From Bacilli bacterium (GTDB lineage Bacteria > Bacillota_I > Bacilli_A > ML615J-28 > CAG-698), in NCBI GenBank assembly GCA_023228385.1, contig JALOBF010000007.1, forward strand, positions 1-25,379: a stretch of 25,379 bases of DNA, given 5' to 3'. The notes under the pieces are model-generated. The model was not told the DNA's origin, made no database searches, and saw only the letters and a program-made list of their open reading frames with translations. Position numbers and translations under genes: made by a program. Below are positions 7,654-16,171 of the stretch, in pieces. How positions within the stretch are numbered: the stretch's first letter is position 1; every line of letters starts with the position of its first letter.

Positions 7654-8505
7654 ATGAAACAATCGCTTTCGATTATTAAGGAAAAATTGTATCGCGATGA
7701 AAATGTGCGTGAATTTTGCCGCAATCATCAATTATCCGATGAACAATTTTTAAATTCTTTCAGCAAATTTATTATTCAAATGGAAAATAATCGGATTTGT
7801 AAAGACTGCAAAGGTAATCGTTGTGAAATGGACCCCGCAGGTATGCAAACCGAATTGATATATGAAGACGATAAGATAGATTTACGTTATTTTAAATGCT
7901 CAAAATATATCGGCGGAAATCTTGGTTTTATTGATATGCTTCACTTTCCCAATATTCAACGTTTTTATAATCAACAACTTATTATTCACGACTCACGGGC
8001 ACTAGCCTTTAAATATATGAATGAGTTTAAAAATAAATATAAACCAGGAGAATTTACTAAAGGTATTTTTTTTCATGGAATATTTGGTACTGGAAAAACA
8101 TTTTTAATGTTGAAATTAGCTAATGATTTAGCAAGTTACAATATTCATGTAATGGTTGCATACTATCCAGATTTAGTAAGATTTATTAAAAGTTCCATTG
8201 CGACTTCCGAGTTAGAAGTGATAATCAATAAAATGAAATATACGGAAATCTTAATGTTGGATGATATCGGAGCTGAAAATAATACCGGGTTTATTCGTGA
8301 TGAAGTATTAGGGCCGGTTCTTCAGTTTCGGCTTCAGTCCAACAAACCGGTATTTATGACATCCAATTTAAATTTTGATTTACTAAGGAAACACTTTATG
8401 GAATCAAAAGATCAAACTGATGTAATTAAAAGCGACAGAATTATTGAAAGAATTCGCTATTTAATGCATCCAGTCGAATTGGATGACCGTAATTATCGCT
8501 ATTAG
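7654..8505 (+). CDS. dnaI: Primosomal helicase loader DnaI
   Basis: DnaI is an AAA+ ATPase that loads the replicative helicase ring on DNA. Its 283 residues comprise an N-terminal helicase-binding domain with a zinc site (C49, C52, C57, C82 are the likely ligands) and a C-terminal AAA+ domain. The Walker A motif is GIFGTGKT (142-149), Walker B is LMLDDIGAE (D203, D204), followed by the TSN sensor I motif. AGGTGA lies before the ATG. It is the last gene of the polA-dnaI run, and a weak AT-rich hairpin and the thrS promoter follow. Confidence 0.95.
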   Translation: MKQSLSIIKEKLYRDENVREFCRNHQLSDEQFLNSFSKFIIQMENNRICKDCKGNRCEMDPAGMQTELIYEDDKIDLRYFKCSKYIGGNLGFIDMLHFPNIQRFYNQQLIIHDSRALAFKYMNEFKNKYKPGEFTKGIFFHGIFGTGKTFLMLKLANDLASYNIHVMVAYYPDLVRFIKSSIATSELEVIINKMKYTEILMLDDIGAENNTGFIRDEVLGPVLQFRLQSNKPVFMTSNLNFDLLRKHFMESKDQTDVIKSDRIIERIRYLMHPVELDDRNYRY

Positions 8506-8516
8506 TGATAATATGC

Positions 8517-8534
8517 ATTGTAAAAACAATTTTT
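8517..8534 (+). terminator. Weak AT-rich hairpin after dnaI
   Basis: ATTGT and ACAAT flank an AAAA loop and are followed by a run of T. The stem has only five base pairs, mostly A-T, so termination would be leaky at best. Confidence 0.25.
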
Positions 8535-8546
8535 GTTATAATATAA

Positions 8547-8575
8547 TTGACTTGACAATATAGTTGTTGTATAAT
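8547..8575 (+). promoter_or_regulatory. SigA-type promoter of thrS
   Basis: TTGACT (8547-8552) and a perfect TATAAT (8570-8575) are separated by 17 bases. The start of transcription near 8582 falls just before stem I of the T-box leader. An overlapping TTGACA at 8552 is only 12 bases from the -10 and is not the likely -35. Confidence 0.8.
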
Positions 8576-8581
8576 TATTAA

Positions 8582-8798
8582 TAATGACTTTGAAACGGAC
8601 ATGGTTATTGAATTATTTTACTCCCAGCGATGGCAGGAGAGTGGAAGCCGCCAAGTAAAACTCAATAATTACTACCGTAGAGTCGAACTCGAAAGATGTT
8701 CCGTAATCCCAACGTTATCGGGTTAAGAGGGCAACAGGAATTGTTGAAGTAAGGTGGTACCACGTAGATATGCGTCCTTTCTGTAAAGGACGTTTTTT
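8582..8798 (+). promoter_or_regulatory. Threonine T-box leader with intrinsic terminator
   Basis: This stretch fills the long gap before thrS. It is a cis-acting RNA that reads the charging state of tRNA-Thr. The conserved T-box sequence AAGGTGGTACCACG lies at 8751-8764; its TGGT would pair with a tRNA end whose discriminator base is A. Stem I spans about 8585-8686, with GACT/AGTC at the base and TTATTGA/TCAATAA plus TTTTAC/GTAAAA above. The specifier loop contains ACC (8674-8676), a Thr codon followed by a purine; ACT lies just before it. The terminator is CGTCCTTT, a CTGT loop and AAAGGACG (8773-8792) followed by six T. Uncharged tRNA-Thr should favour the antiterminator and switch on thrS and the genes behind it. 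Confidence 0.95.
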
Positions 8799-8820
8799 AT
8801 TATAAAAATAAGGAGTGATA

Positions 8821-10734
8821 ATGATGAAAATAACGTTTCTTGACGGAAGTGTTAAAGAATATGCTGAGTCGGTCCGGCCATTAGATATTGCAAAATCAAT
8901 ATCTTTATCACTTGCAAAAAGATCGGTTTTTGCTAAAGTGAATGGTAATGATTATGATCTTTCACGGCTTATTAATGTTGATGCAACATTTGAATTAATT
9001 ACTGCGGAAAAGCCGGAAGCCTTGGCAGTATTAAGGCACTCTTGCAGTCACTTGATGGCAAGTGCGATAAAAAAACTTTATCCAAAGGCTCAATTTGGTG
9101 TCGGTCCGGCCATTGAAGAAGGTTTTTATTATGATATTAATCCCGGGAAGGATATTAGATTCAATGAAGAGGATTTAGAGCGTATTGAAATTGAAATGCG
9201 ACGGATAGTTGATGCGGATTTGCCATTTGAACGGATTGAAGTAAGTAAAGAAAATGCATTGAGACTTTTTGCTAATGACCGTTATAAAAGAGAGTTGATT
9301 GGTGAACTGGTTGATAATGTGATTACTATTTATCGTCACGGTGACTTTATTGACTTATGTCGCGGTCCACATGTTATTAGCACTAAGTCACTTAAACATT
9401 TTAAATTGTTAAATGTTAGCGGTGCTTATTGGCGCGGTGATTCTCGCAATGAACAACTGCAAAGAATTTATGGAACCTGTTTCTTTACAAAAGAAGATTT
9501 GGAACACCATTTAAATATGCTCAAAGAACGGGCGGAACGGGACCACCGAAAAATAGGACGGGAACTGGGATTGTTTATGATTAGCGAATTTGGTCCGGGC
9601 TTTCCATTTTGGCTACCTAAGGGAATGATATTTAAACAAGCCTTAATGGATTATTGGTATAAGGTTCATTCACGGGAAGGTTATCAGTTTATTCAAACGC
9701 CGATAATGTTAAGCAAAGAATTGTGGGAAATATCTGGACATTGGAGTAATTATCGTGATAATATGTATATATCAGAGATTGATGAACGTCAATTTGCGAT
9801 AAAACCGATGAACTGTCCGGGCGGGATGTTGGTATATAAACACGATATCCATTCATATAAAGATTTACCGTTAAGAATCGGAGAATTGGGTTTAGTTCAT
9901 CGTCATGAAGCCAGTGGCGCCCTCAGCGGCTTGTTTCGGGTTCGGAATTTCACTCAAGATGACGCTCATATTTTTATGGAAGAAAAACACATTGTTTCTG
10001 AAGTCGGCCGCTTAATAAAACTTTTCGATGAAGTATATTCCGTATTTGATTTACCATATTCAATTGATTTATCTACTCGTCCCGAAGAAAAATATATCGG
10101 TACGGTTGAAATTTGGGATTTAGCTGAAAAAACATTAGCCGAAGCTTGTCGGTCCGTAGATAGAGAGTTTAGGATTAATCCCGGCGATGGTGCTTTTTAT
10201 GGTCCGAAACTTGATTTTCAGGTTCGGGATTCTATGAATCGAATTTGGCAATGTGGAACAATTCAACTCGATATGCTATTGCCGGAACGTTTTGATTTAT
10301 TTTATATCAATGAAAAAGGTGAAAAAAAGCGTCCGGTTATGTTGCACCGGGCATTATTTGGCTCTTTAGAACGATTTATCGGTATTCTAATTGAACATTA
10401 CGGCGGAGCATTTCCAACCTGGCTTGCTCCGATACAAGCAATATTGATTCCGGTTAGTAACGAGCATCACCGTCATTATGTTGAAAAAATAAGAGATCTA
10501 TTACTTAAAAACGGTATCCGTGTCGAAGTTGATTTCCGCGATGAAAAGTTGGGATATAAGATTCGTGATGCTCAAGTACAGAAGATACCTTATCAACTTG
10601 TCTTCGGTGATAAAGAAACAAATAGTGATCAAGTTACATATCGACGTTATCGCTCTGAAGGAACAGTAACCGTTGAAATCGATTCTTTTATTAAGATGAT
10701 ATGCGCGGAAATTAAAACAATGGGTAAATCATGA
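8821..10734 (+). CDS. thrS: Threonyl-tRNA synthetase
   Basis: ThrS charges tRNA-Thr and edits mischarged Ser. All standard parts are present: an N-terminal TGS domain (about 1-60), the editing domain with HSCSH (H73, H77) and CRGPH, the class II catalytic core, and a C-terminal anticodon-binding domain (about 535-637). The zinc ligands that select threonine can be seen in NCPGGM, the HRHEASG-containing motif 2 region and MLHRALFGSLERF (motif 3). The length of about 637 is normal. An in-frame GTG at 8815 overlaps the AGGAG and is unlikely; the ATG at 8821 is used and the next ATG at 8824 is equally possible. Expression should follow the T-box upstream. The stop overlaps the start of the next gene by four bases. 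Confidence 0.98.
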   Translation: MMKITFLDGSVKEYAESVRPLDIAKSISLSLAKRSVFAKVNGNDYDLSRLINVDATFELITAEKPEALAVLRHSCSHLMASAIKKLYPKAQFGVGPAIEEGFYYDINPGKDIRFNEEDLERIEIEMRRIVDADLPFERIEVSKENALRLFANDRYKRELIGELVDNVITIYRHGDFIDLCRGPHVISTKSLKHFKLLNVSGAYWRGDSRNEQLQRIYGTCFFTKEDLEHHLNMLKERAERDHRKIGRELGLFMISEFGPGFPFWLPKGMIFKQALMDYWYKVHSREGYQFIQTPIMLSKELWEISGHWSNYRDNMYISEIDERQFAIKPMNCPGGMLVYKHDIHSYKDLPLRIGELGLVHRHEASGALSGLFRVRNFTQDDAHIFMEEKHIVSEVGRLIKLFDEVYSVFDLPYSIDLSTRPEEKYIGTVEIWDLAEKTLAEACRSVDREFRINPGDGAFYGPKLDFQVRDSMNRIWQCGTIQLDMLLPERFDLFYINEKGEKKRPVMLHRALFGSLERFIGILIEHYGGAFPTWLAPIQAILIPVSNEHHRHYVEKIRDLLLKNGIRVEVDFRDEKLGYKIRDAQVQKIPYQLVFGDKETNSDQVTYRRYRSEGTVTVEIDSFIKMICAEIKTMGKS

Positions 10735-11633
10735 TCCTTAGTGATCTGTATCATGAACTGATTTCATTCCTGGAACGAATGCATCGGAAAAGCAAAGCCG
10801 TATTTCGCCGCTACTTAAAAAATGCGGCGGAAAAACTTAAATTAGAATATCAGATTTTGCCTCAATCAAAACTAGCGAAAAATGTTATTATCGGCAATTT
10901 GGATACGGCTGAATATATTGTTGGCGCTCATTATGATACACCGCCAAAAATACCGCCTTTTATTGCTAACAATATTGTAGCAGTTAATATCGCCAATATT
11001 ATTATTCCTTTAGTAGCGGTTGTTTTATTTTTCTTTTTCCCGTTAATTGCTTCAATTGTAACCGGATTATATTTATTATCCTTGATTTATTTATTAGGAT
11101 TTTTTAGTATTGCAAATAAAAATAATCAAAATGACAATACCAGCGGAATTTTGGTTCTACTATATTTAATGAGAATTCTGAGCAATAAAAAGGTTGTCTA
11201 TGTGTTCTTCGATAACGAAGAAAATGGATTAATCGGCACATTTTTGTTTTTGTCTTATTTACGCAAGCAAAATATAAGACTATTAAAAAAACAATATCTT
11301 ATTCTTGATTGTGTTGGCCGTGGCGAGTTATTTCGTTTTATTTCATTTCAAAAAAATAATATTCCTGATAATTTAAAAAAAATAGCTGAAGAATTCAAAT
11401 TTCAAAATTATCGCTTTGAGGTTAAAAAGGGGAGTCTTTTTGAGCTTTCTGATCATTTCGTCTTTTTTAATTATTCCCATGTCGGAATTATGAGTTATGA
11501 ACAGAAAGGGGCGAAATATAAAATTAAAGATATCCATTGTCGTAAAGACAGGTTTCTTAATTTACAGAACATTAAAGTTATTACTGAAATAATTGGAAAA
11601 TATATCGATGAAGGAGATTGTTATGGACGATAG
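10731..11633 (+). CDS. M28-like zinc peptidase with an internal membrane hairpin
   Basis: The 300-residue protein carries the metal-binding set of family M28 aminopeptidases: GAHYDT (H67, D69), NDNTSG (bridging D135), DNEENG (E163, E164), LDC (D193) and DIHCRKD (H269). The set looks complete, so activity is plausible. Between the first and second ligand motifs lie two strongly hydrophobic stretches (about 82-104 and 105-126) that should form a membrane hairpin. There is no N-terminal signal peptide, so by simple topology the catalytic parts would sit on one side of the membrane, probably the cytoplasm. The gene overlaps thrS by four bases (ATGA) and the CPBP protease by 11 bases, so it is likely co-transcribed with thrS. 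Substrate unknown. Confidence 0.8.
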   Translation: MILSDLYHELISFLERMHRKSKAVFRRYLKNAAEKLKLEYQILPQSKLAKNVIIGNLDTAEYIVGAHYDTPPKIPPFIANNIVAVNIANIIIPLVAVVLFFFFPLIASIVTGLYLLSLIYLLGFFSIANKNNQNDNTSGILVLLYLMRILSNKKVVYVFFDNEENGLIGTFLFLSYLRKQNIRLLKKQYLILDCVGRGELFRFISFQKNNIPDNLKKIAEEFKFQNYRFEVKKGSLFELSDHFVFFNYSHVGIMSYEQKGAKYKIKDIHCRKDRFLNLQNIKVITEIIGKYIDEGDCYGR

Positions 11634-12384
11634 AATTATGAAATCATTAAGTGATAATTGGTTTTATCTAATTGCTTTTCTTGTATCACTCGGCTTGATG
11701 TTTTTTTTACCGGCTATTGTTGCCCCCACCACGGCGGTTATTTATGGAACGGGAAATCCCGGCTTTTTTGAACAGTTTCTAACTGAACTGGAATTGCCTC
11801 TCAGTGAAATGTCCTCGACAACTTTAAGTATTTATGCCCTCACTCAGTTTGCCGTTTCTTTAATTATTGCAATTCTTTTTATTATTGTTTTACGGAAAAG
11901 ATTAATCAATGATTTTAAAGAATTTAAAAGGGATTTATGGTATAATCTTCTTTCCATTGTTTTATGGTTTATTGTAATAACTGCAATTTCGGTTGGAATG
12001 GTTGTCTTATTTGAGTTGTTGAAAATCGAAGGGACAGCGGAAAATCAGGAAGGTGTCGAGGCCCTTATGGCTTCAAAATTGGGGTTTTTGATGTTGATAT
12101 CAACAGTTTTATTAGCTCCTTTTATTGAAGAGATTATATTCAGAAAGTTTCTTTTCGGATTATTTGAAAAAACGTTTAGATTTCCTATTTACATTGCTAC
12201 GATTTTATCAGCGGTAATTTTCGGTTTAATTCATGATTATACAATTTTCTTTTTTATGTATTTTCCTTTGGCCTTGGTTTTAAGTCTTAGTTACTCACTT
12301 TATAAAAACAATATATTTATGCCAATGGGTGTTCATTTGTTGAATAATGTTTTTGCTGTAATCATGATGGTTCTGGTATTTTGA
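11623..12384 (+). CDS. CPBP-family intramembrane metalloprotease (CAAX protease/Abi type)
   Basis: This 253-residue membrane protein has about six to eight hydrophobic segments and the three family motifs: EEIIFR (E169, E170, R174), the F-x-x-x-H segment FGLIH (H204) and HLLNN (H238, N241). The family includes CAAX-processing enzymes, bacteriocin-immunity proteins and other intramembrane proteases; which role applies cannot be told. An in-frame TTG at 11593 lies upstream, but AAGGAG at 11611-11616 is six bases before the ATG at 11623, which decides the start. The gene overlaps the M28 peptidase by 11 bases, and its TGA shares one base with the ATG of the TPR gene. Confidence 0.92.
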   Translation: MDDRIMKSLSDNWFYLIAFLVSLGLMFFLPAIVAPTTAVIYGTGNPGFFEQFLTELELPLSEMSSTTLSIYALTQFAVSLIIAILFIIVLRKRLINDFKEFKRDLWYNLLSIVLWFIVITAISVGMVVLFELLKIEGTAENQEGVEALMASKLGFLMLISTVLLAPFIEEIIFRKFLFGLFEKTFRFPIYIATILSAVIFGLIHDYTIFFFMYFPLALVLSLSYSLYKNNIFMPMGVHLLNNVFAVIMMVLVF

Positions 12385-13298
12385 TGGATAAGTATAATGA
12401 ATTAATTGCTCAAGCCAAACAAGCTTACCGGCAACAAAAAATGGACGAAGCAGCTCGATTATATGAAGAGGCATTTAAAGAAATGGTTATTGTTGAAGAT
12501 TTAATTGATTTGGCTTTAATTTATCTTGACAATAAAATGCCGGTTAAAGCCCTATCTGCTTTTCAGGCGATAATTGATGTTTTTCCTGGTTCACCACAAG
12601 GATATTATGGGTTGGGACTTGCCTATGAACAATTGGGGAAACGAGATTTAGCTGAAGAAGCATATTTAAATACAATAAAAAATGATCATACTTTTGCTCA
12701 GGCCTATTTTAATATTGCATTATTGGCAGATGATGATGGCAATGAGCAAAAAGCATATGATTATTATAAAAAAACTTTAATATATAACTCTGAACATTTT
12801 TGGGCTAATTTGAATTTAGGGTCATTTTATGAAAAAAATAATTATCTTGATTTGGCTTTACAGCATACACTAAAAGCATATAAAATTAATCGGCAAGAAA
12901 AAATGGTTACCTTTAATCTCGGCGTTATTTATGGTAAATTAGGAGACTATGAATCAGCGCTAAAATATTATAAAGAAGAAGCGAAAAAATCGAATTGTTA
13001 TCTGATGACACATTTAAATATCGCATTAATCTATAAAGATGTTTATAGCGATTATAAGATAAGTCGGCGTTATTTGCTTGAAGGAATCGCCCGTTTTAAA
13101 GATAATACTGCGCTTTGGTATAATTTGGGCTGCCTTTATGCTTTATTGAAGGACTATGAAAATGCCCATAACTGTCTTTATTATGCAGTAATAAAAAAAC
13201 CGGATTTGCAGCAAATGATTAATGAAGATGAAGAATTAGTTGATTTTCGGAAAACAAATTATTATTTCAATTTACTCAAAAAGATAAAAGGCGATTAA
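12384..13298 (+). CDS. TPR-repeat protein
   Basis: The 304 residues are almost entirely tetratricopeptide repeats: about eight 34-residue helical pairs can be followed from residue 4 to 275, with the usual small residue at position 8 and Ala at position 20 (for example GYYGLGLAYEQLGKRDLAEE and TFNLGVIYGKLGDYESALKY). No signal peptide or membrane segment is seen, so this is probably a cytosolic scaffold for protein-protein contact. The start is the ATG sharing one base with the protease stop (TGATG); an in-frame TTG one codon upstream is less likely. Tight coupling to the two membrane proteases suggests they work together, but there is no direct evidence. Confidence 0.88.
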   Translation: MDKYNELIAQAKQAYRQQKMDEAARLYEEAFKEMVIVEDLIDLALIYLDNKMPVKALSAFQAIIDVFPGSPQGYYGLGLAYEQLGKRDLAEEAYLNTIKNDHTFAQAYFNIALLADDDGNEQKAYDYYKKTLIYNSEHFWANLNLGSFYEKNNYLDLALQHTLKAYKINRQEKMVTFNLGVIYGKLGDYESALKYYKEEAKKSNCYLMTHLNIALIYKDVYSDYKISRRYLLEGIARFKDNTALWYNLGCLYALLKDYENAHNCLYYAVIKKPDLQQMINEDEELVDFRKTNYYFNLLKKIKGD

Positions 13299-13358
13299 AT
13301 TAGGTTTATGTCTACAATTTTTCGTTATCTGTTCGTATACTAAATATGAGGTGATTGT

Positions 13359-13853
13359 GTGAACAGAATCGATGTTTTTCATATATACGATGAAAGACAA
13401 AACCAAACATTTACTGAATATGTTGTTCGGTCCGGGGATACACTTTATAAGATAGCATTGCAACATGGGGTTACGGTTAACGATTTAATCAATGCCAATG
13501 CTTTAATATCAAGCCTTATTTATCCCAATCAGATTATTGTTATTCCCCAGAAGGGCAAGTTTGGTGCTGTTTATTTCGAAGAATATGTTATTCAAACGAA
13601 TGACACTTTGGAATCAATAGCAGAAAATGTGGGAATTCCTATTGATGAAATCGTTAGGTATAACGATATATCCAAGTTGATATTGGCAGAAAATCAAATA
13701 ATTTTTATTCCTCGAACTTATAATCGTTATACGGTTCAACCCGGTGATACAATTGAATCTATACTTGCCAACACTAACATGACTGCGATGGAGTTATTGA
13801 CTGCCAATAAAGATATTTGGTTAGCTCCCGGAGTAACGATTAATGTTTACTAA
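13359..13853 (+). CDS. Three-LysM-domain protein without signal peptide
   Basis: The 164-residue protein is built from three LysM modules at about 20-63, 75-118 and 123-164, each with the (Y)xVxxGDT-like start and a final I-x-I-P or similar. LysM binds N-acetylglucosamine polymers such as peptidoglycan. There is no signal peptide, membrane anchor or catalytic domain. A LysM protein that stays in the cytosol is odd, except for spore-coat or cortex proteins made in the mother cell (SafA-like), so this could be a coat or morphogenetic protein; that is inference. The start is GTG with GAGGTGA four bases upstream. The preceding 60 bases contain a TATACT (13336-13341) without a clear -35. A strong terminator follows directly. 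Confidence 0.85.
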   Translation: MNRIDVFHIYDERQNQTFTEYVVRSGDTLYKIALQHGVTVNDLINANALISSLIYPNQIIVIPQKGKFGAVYFEEYVIQTNDTLESIAENVGIPIDEIVRYNDISKLILAENQIIFIPRTYNRYTVQPGDTIESILANTNMTAMELLTANKDIWLAPGVTINVY

Positions 13854-13880
13854 AAAATCTTCATAATGAAGATTTTTTTT
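13852..13880 (+). terminator. Intrinsic terminator after the LysM gene
   Basis: A stem TCTTCA/TGAAGA with a TAA loop is flanked by an A-run and followed by eight T. It overlaps the LysM stop codon and ends the thrS-to-LysM block. Confidence 0.85.
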
Positions 13881-13917
13881 AGATTGAGGAGTTTTTATTT
13901 ATTAATGGCTTTGTTCG

Positions 13918-13926
13918 TGCTATAAT
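13918..13926 (+). promoter_or_regulatory. Extended -10 promoter of trmFO
   Basis: TGCTATAAT is a perfect extended -10 element (TGn plus TATAAT at 13921-13926). The -35 region is AT-rich without a match, as is usual for extended -10 promoters. The trmFO start codon is 34 bases downstream. Confidence 0.7.
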
Positions 13927-13960
13927 ATAAACACTAGTTATTATTTAATAAGAGGTAAAA

Positions 13961-15262
13961 ATGAAAAAAGAAGTTAACATAATCGGCGCCGGATTGGCCG
14001 GAAGCGAAGCCGCGTATCAGTTAATTAAGCGAGGAATTAGCGTAAATCTTTATGAAATGAGACCCGAAAAAATGACTGAAGCCCATAAGACTGATTTGTT
14101 TGCGGAATTAGTTTGTTCCAATTCATTCCGTGCTTTATCGGTTGAAAATGCCATTGGCTTATTAAAAGAAGAGATGCGAATTCTCGATTCGTTAATAATG
14201 CAAGCGGCTGATTATTCACAAATTCCTGCCGGCTCAGCATTAGCGGTTGACCGTCGTATGTTTTCCGATTTTATTACTGATTTGCTTAAAAGCAATCCGC
14301 TTATTAATTTTACTAATAAAGAAATTGAAAAAATTCCGATGGGTCCGACGATTATTGCTACCGGTCCATTAACAAGTATTCCTTTCAGTAATAATATTCA
14401 AAAATATTTCGGTGAAAAACATTTATATTTTTATGATGCCGTTGCTCCGATTATTCTTGAAGAATCAATTGATAAAACAAAAGTTTACTTAAAATCAAGA
14501 TATGATAAAGGAGAAGCAGCTTATTATAATTGTCCGATGACAAAAGAAGAATTTGATGTTTTTTATCGAGAATTAATTAAAGCCGAAAGGATTATACCTC
14601 ATGATTTTGAACTAAAAGTTTTTGAAGGATGTATGGCAATAGAGGAAATGGCCAGTCGCGGTCGTGATACCCTGCTGTTTGGGCCAATGAAGCCGGTTGG
14701 ATTGGCACATCCTGAAACCGGAGCATTGCCTTATGCTGTTATTCAATTAAGGCAGGATGACGCCGCAAAAACAATGTATAATGTAGTTGGCTTTCAAACA
14801 CAGCTTAAATTTCCCGAGCAAAAAAGGATTCTACAAATGATTCCCGGATTAGAAAATTGCGAAATTGTTCGATATGGTGTAATGCATCGCAATACATATA
14901 TTAATTCACCTCGACTTTTAAATAAATATTATCAAACGTTGGCTCGATCCGATTTATTTTTTAGCGGACAGATTACCGGAGTTGAAGGTTATCTAGAAAG
15001 TGCTGCTTCCGGATTAGTTGCCGGGTTTAATCTTGCCCGATTACTTTTAGGTTTACCGTTAATTGATTTTTGTCGGACAACCGCAATCGGAGCCTTAGCT
15101 AATTATATAGCCACTCCGAATCGTAATTTTCAACCGATGAATATCAATTTTGGAATTTTTTCACCCCTTAATGGTCATCATAAAAAGGCAGATAGAAAAA
15201 AGATTTATGCCAATCGGTCACTTGCAAGGATAAAAGCGATTGCGGGTGAGGCCAATGACTAA
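13961..15262 (+). CDS. trmFO: Methylenetetrahydrofolate-tRNA-(uracil-5-)-methyltransferase
   Basis: TrmFO makes m5U54 in the T-loop of tRNA, using methylene-tetrahydrofolate and FAD. The 433-residue protein begins with the FAD-binding IIGAGLAGSEAA, then YEMRP and the CSNSFRA block with C52, and has FEGCMAIEEMASRG with C224; these two cysteines correspond to the catalytic pair known in Bacillus TrmFO. C-terminal GQITGVEGYLESAASG is also typical. AGAGG precedes the ATG. The gene overlaps xerC by eight bases, the same neighbour order as trmFO-xerC in Bacillus. Confidence 0.97.
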   Translation: MKKEVNIIGAGLAGSEAAYQLIKRGISVNLYEMRPEKMTEAHKTDLFAELVCSNSFRALSVENAIGLLKEEMRILDSLIMQAADYSQIPAGSALAVDRRMFSDFITDLLKSNPLINFTNKEIEKIPMGPTIIATGPLTSIPFSNNIQKYFGEKHLYFYDAVAPIILEESIDKTKVYLKSRYDKGEAAYYNCPMTKEEFDVFYRELIKAERIIPHDFELKVFEGCMAIEEMASRGRDTLLFGPMKPVGLAHPETGALPYAVIQLRQDDAAKTMYNVVGFQTQLKFPEQKRILQMIPGLENCEIVRYGVMHRNTYINSPRLLNKYYQTLARSDLFFSGQITGVEGYLESAASGLVAGFNLARLLLGLPLIDFCRTTAIGALANYIATPNRNFQPMNINFGIFSPLNGHHKKADRKKIYANRSLARIKAIAGEAND

Positions 15263-16169
15263 CCAAGAGCTGATTCTTAAATTTAAAATCTATCTTGAAA
15301 TTGAACGTTCCTATTCCCCCCATACAGTTCTTAATTATATCAATGATATCAAAGAGTTTAGTAATTATTTAAAAACGAATAATTTAGGATCATTGATTAA
15401 CATTGAAATTAATTTTCCCCGTTATTATTTATCATATTTAAATAAAAAAAGGTATGTTGCTCGTTCTATTGCACGAAAGATGTCTAGTTTAAGGAGTTTT
15501 TATCGTTTCCTTATTAAGATAGAAATAATTAAAGTTAATTACTTTAATGTAGTAACTTCGCCGCGAATTGATAAAAAATTACCTAGCTATTTATATACTG
15601 AAGAAATTGACGAACTCTTTAATGCAATTGATACTAGTAACGAAATTGGAAAACGCAATTACGCTTTGTTAGAATTGTTATATGGAACAGGTATCCGTGT
15701 TAGCGAATTATGTGGTTTATTGATTAGTGACATTGACTTTTTTAATAACACGATAATAGTTATCGGTAAAGGAAATAAAGAAAGATATTTGCCAATTTAT
15801 CAAAGTATAAAATCGGCCCTTCTCGATTATATAGAATTTGCCCGTCCCGATTTATTAATGAGGTCTAGTAATAGTGACGAAAAGACATTGTTTTTAAACT
15901 ATCGCGGCGGTCCGCTCACATCCCGGGGTGTCCGAGTTATTTTGAATGATATATGTGTTAAAGCGGCAATTAATCAGAAAGTCAGTCCTCATATGTTTCG
16001 TCATTCGTTTGCCACACACTTATTAAATAACGGAGCCGACTTAAGAAGTGTTCAGGAATTGCTCGGCCATTCCAATTTGTCTTCAACCCAAATTTATACT
16101 CATGTGTCAAAAGAGAAACTGAGAAAAGAATACATAAAATATCATCCCCGAGCTCGGAGAAAGGATTAG
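15255..16169 (+). CDS. xerC: Tyrosine recombinase XerC (chromosome dimer resolution)
   Basis: XerC, with XerD, resolves chromosome dimers at dif. The 304-residue protein has an N-terminal SAM-like core-binding domain (about 1-85) and a catalytic domain with the full residue set: R148 (GIRVSEL), K172 (GKGNKERYLP), H246 and R249 (HMFRHSFAT), H272 (LLGHSNLSSTQ) and Y281 (IYTHVS). An in-frame TTG at 15240 inside trmFO is less likely than the ATG at 15255, which has TGAGG just upstream. The XerC identity, rather than XerD or a phage integrase, rests on the trmFO neighbour. The hslVU and codY genes that follow in Bacillus are absent here. Confidence 0.93.
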   Translation: MTNQELILKFKIYLEIERSYSPHTVLNYINDIKEFSNYLKTNNLGSLINIEINFPRYYLSYLNKKRYVARSIARKMSSLRSFYRFLIKIEIIKVNYFNVVTSPRIDKKLPSYLYTEEIDELFNAIDTSNEIGKRNYALLELLYGTGIRVSELCGLLISDIDFFNNTIIVIGKGNKERYLPIYQSIKSALLDYIEFARPDLLMRSSNSDEKTLFLNYRGGPLTSRGVRVILNDICVKAAINQKVSPHMFRHSFATHLLNNGADLRSVQELLGHSNLSSTQIYTHVSKEKLRKEYIKYHPRARRKD

Positions 16170-16171
16170 TA

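Noticed and set aside
8552..8575. Perfect TTGACA at 8552 as the thrS -35
   Set aside because: The spacer to TATAAT would be only 12 bases; the overlapping TTGACT at 8547 gives the correct 17.
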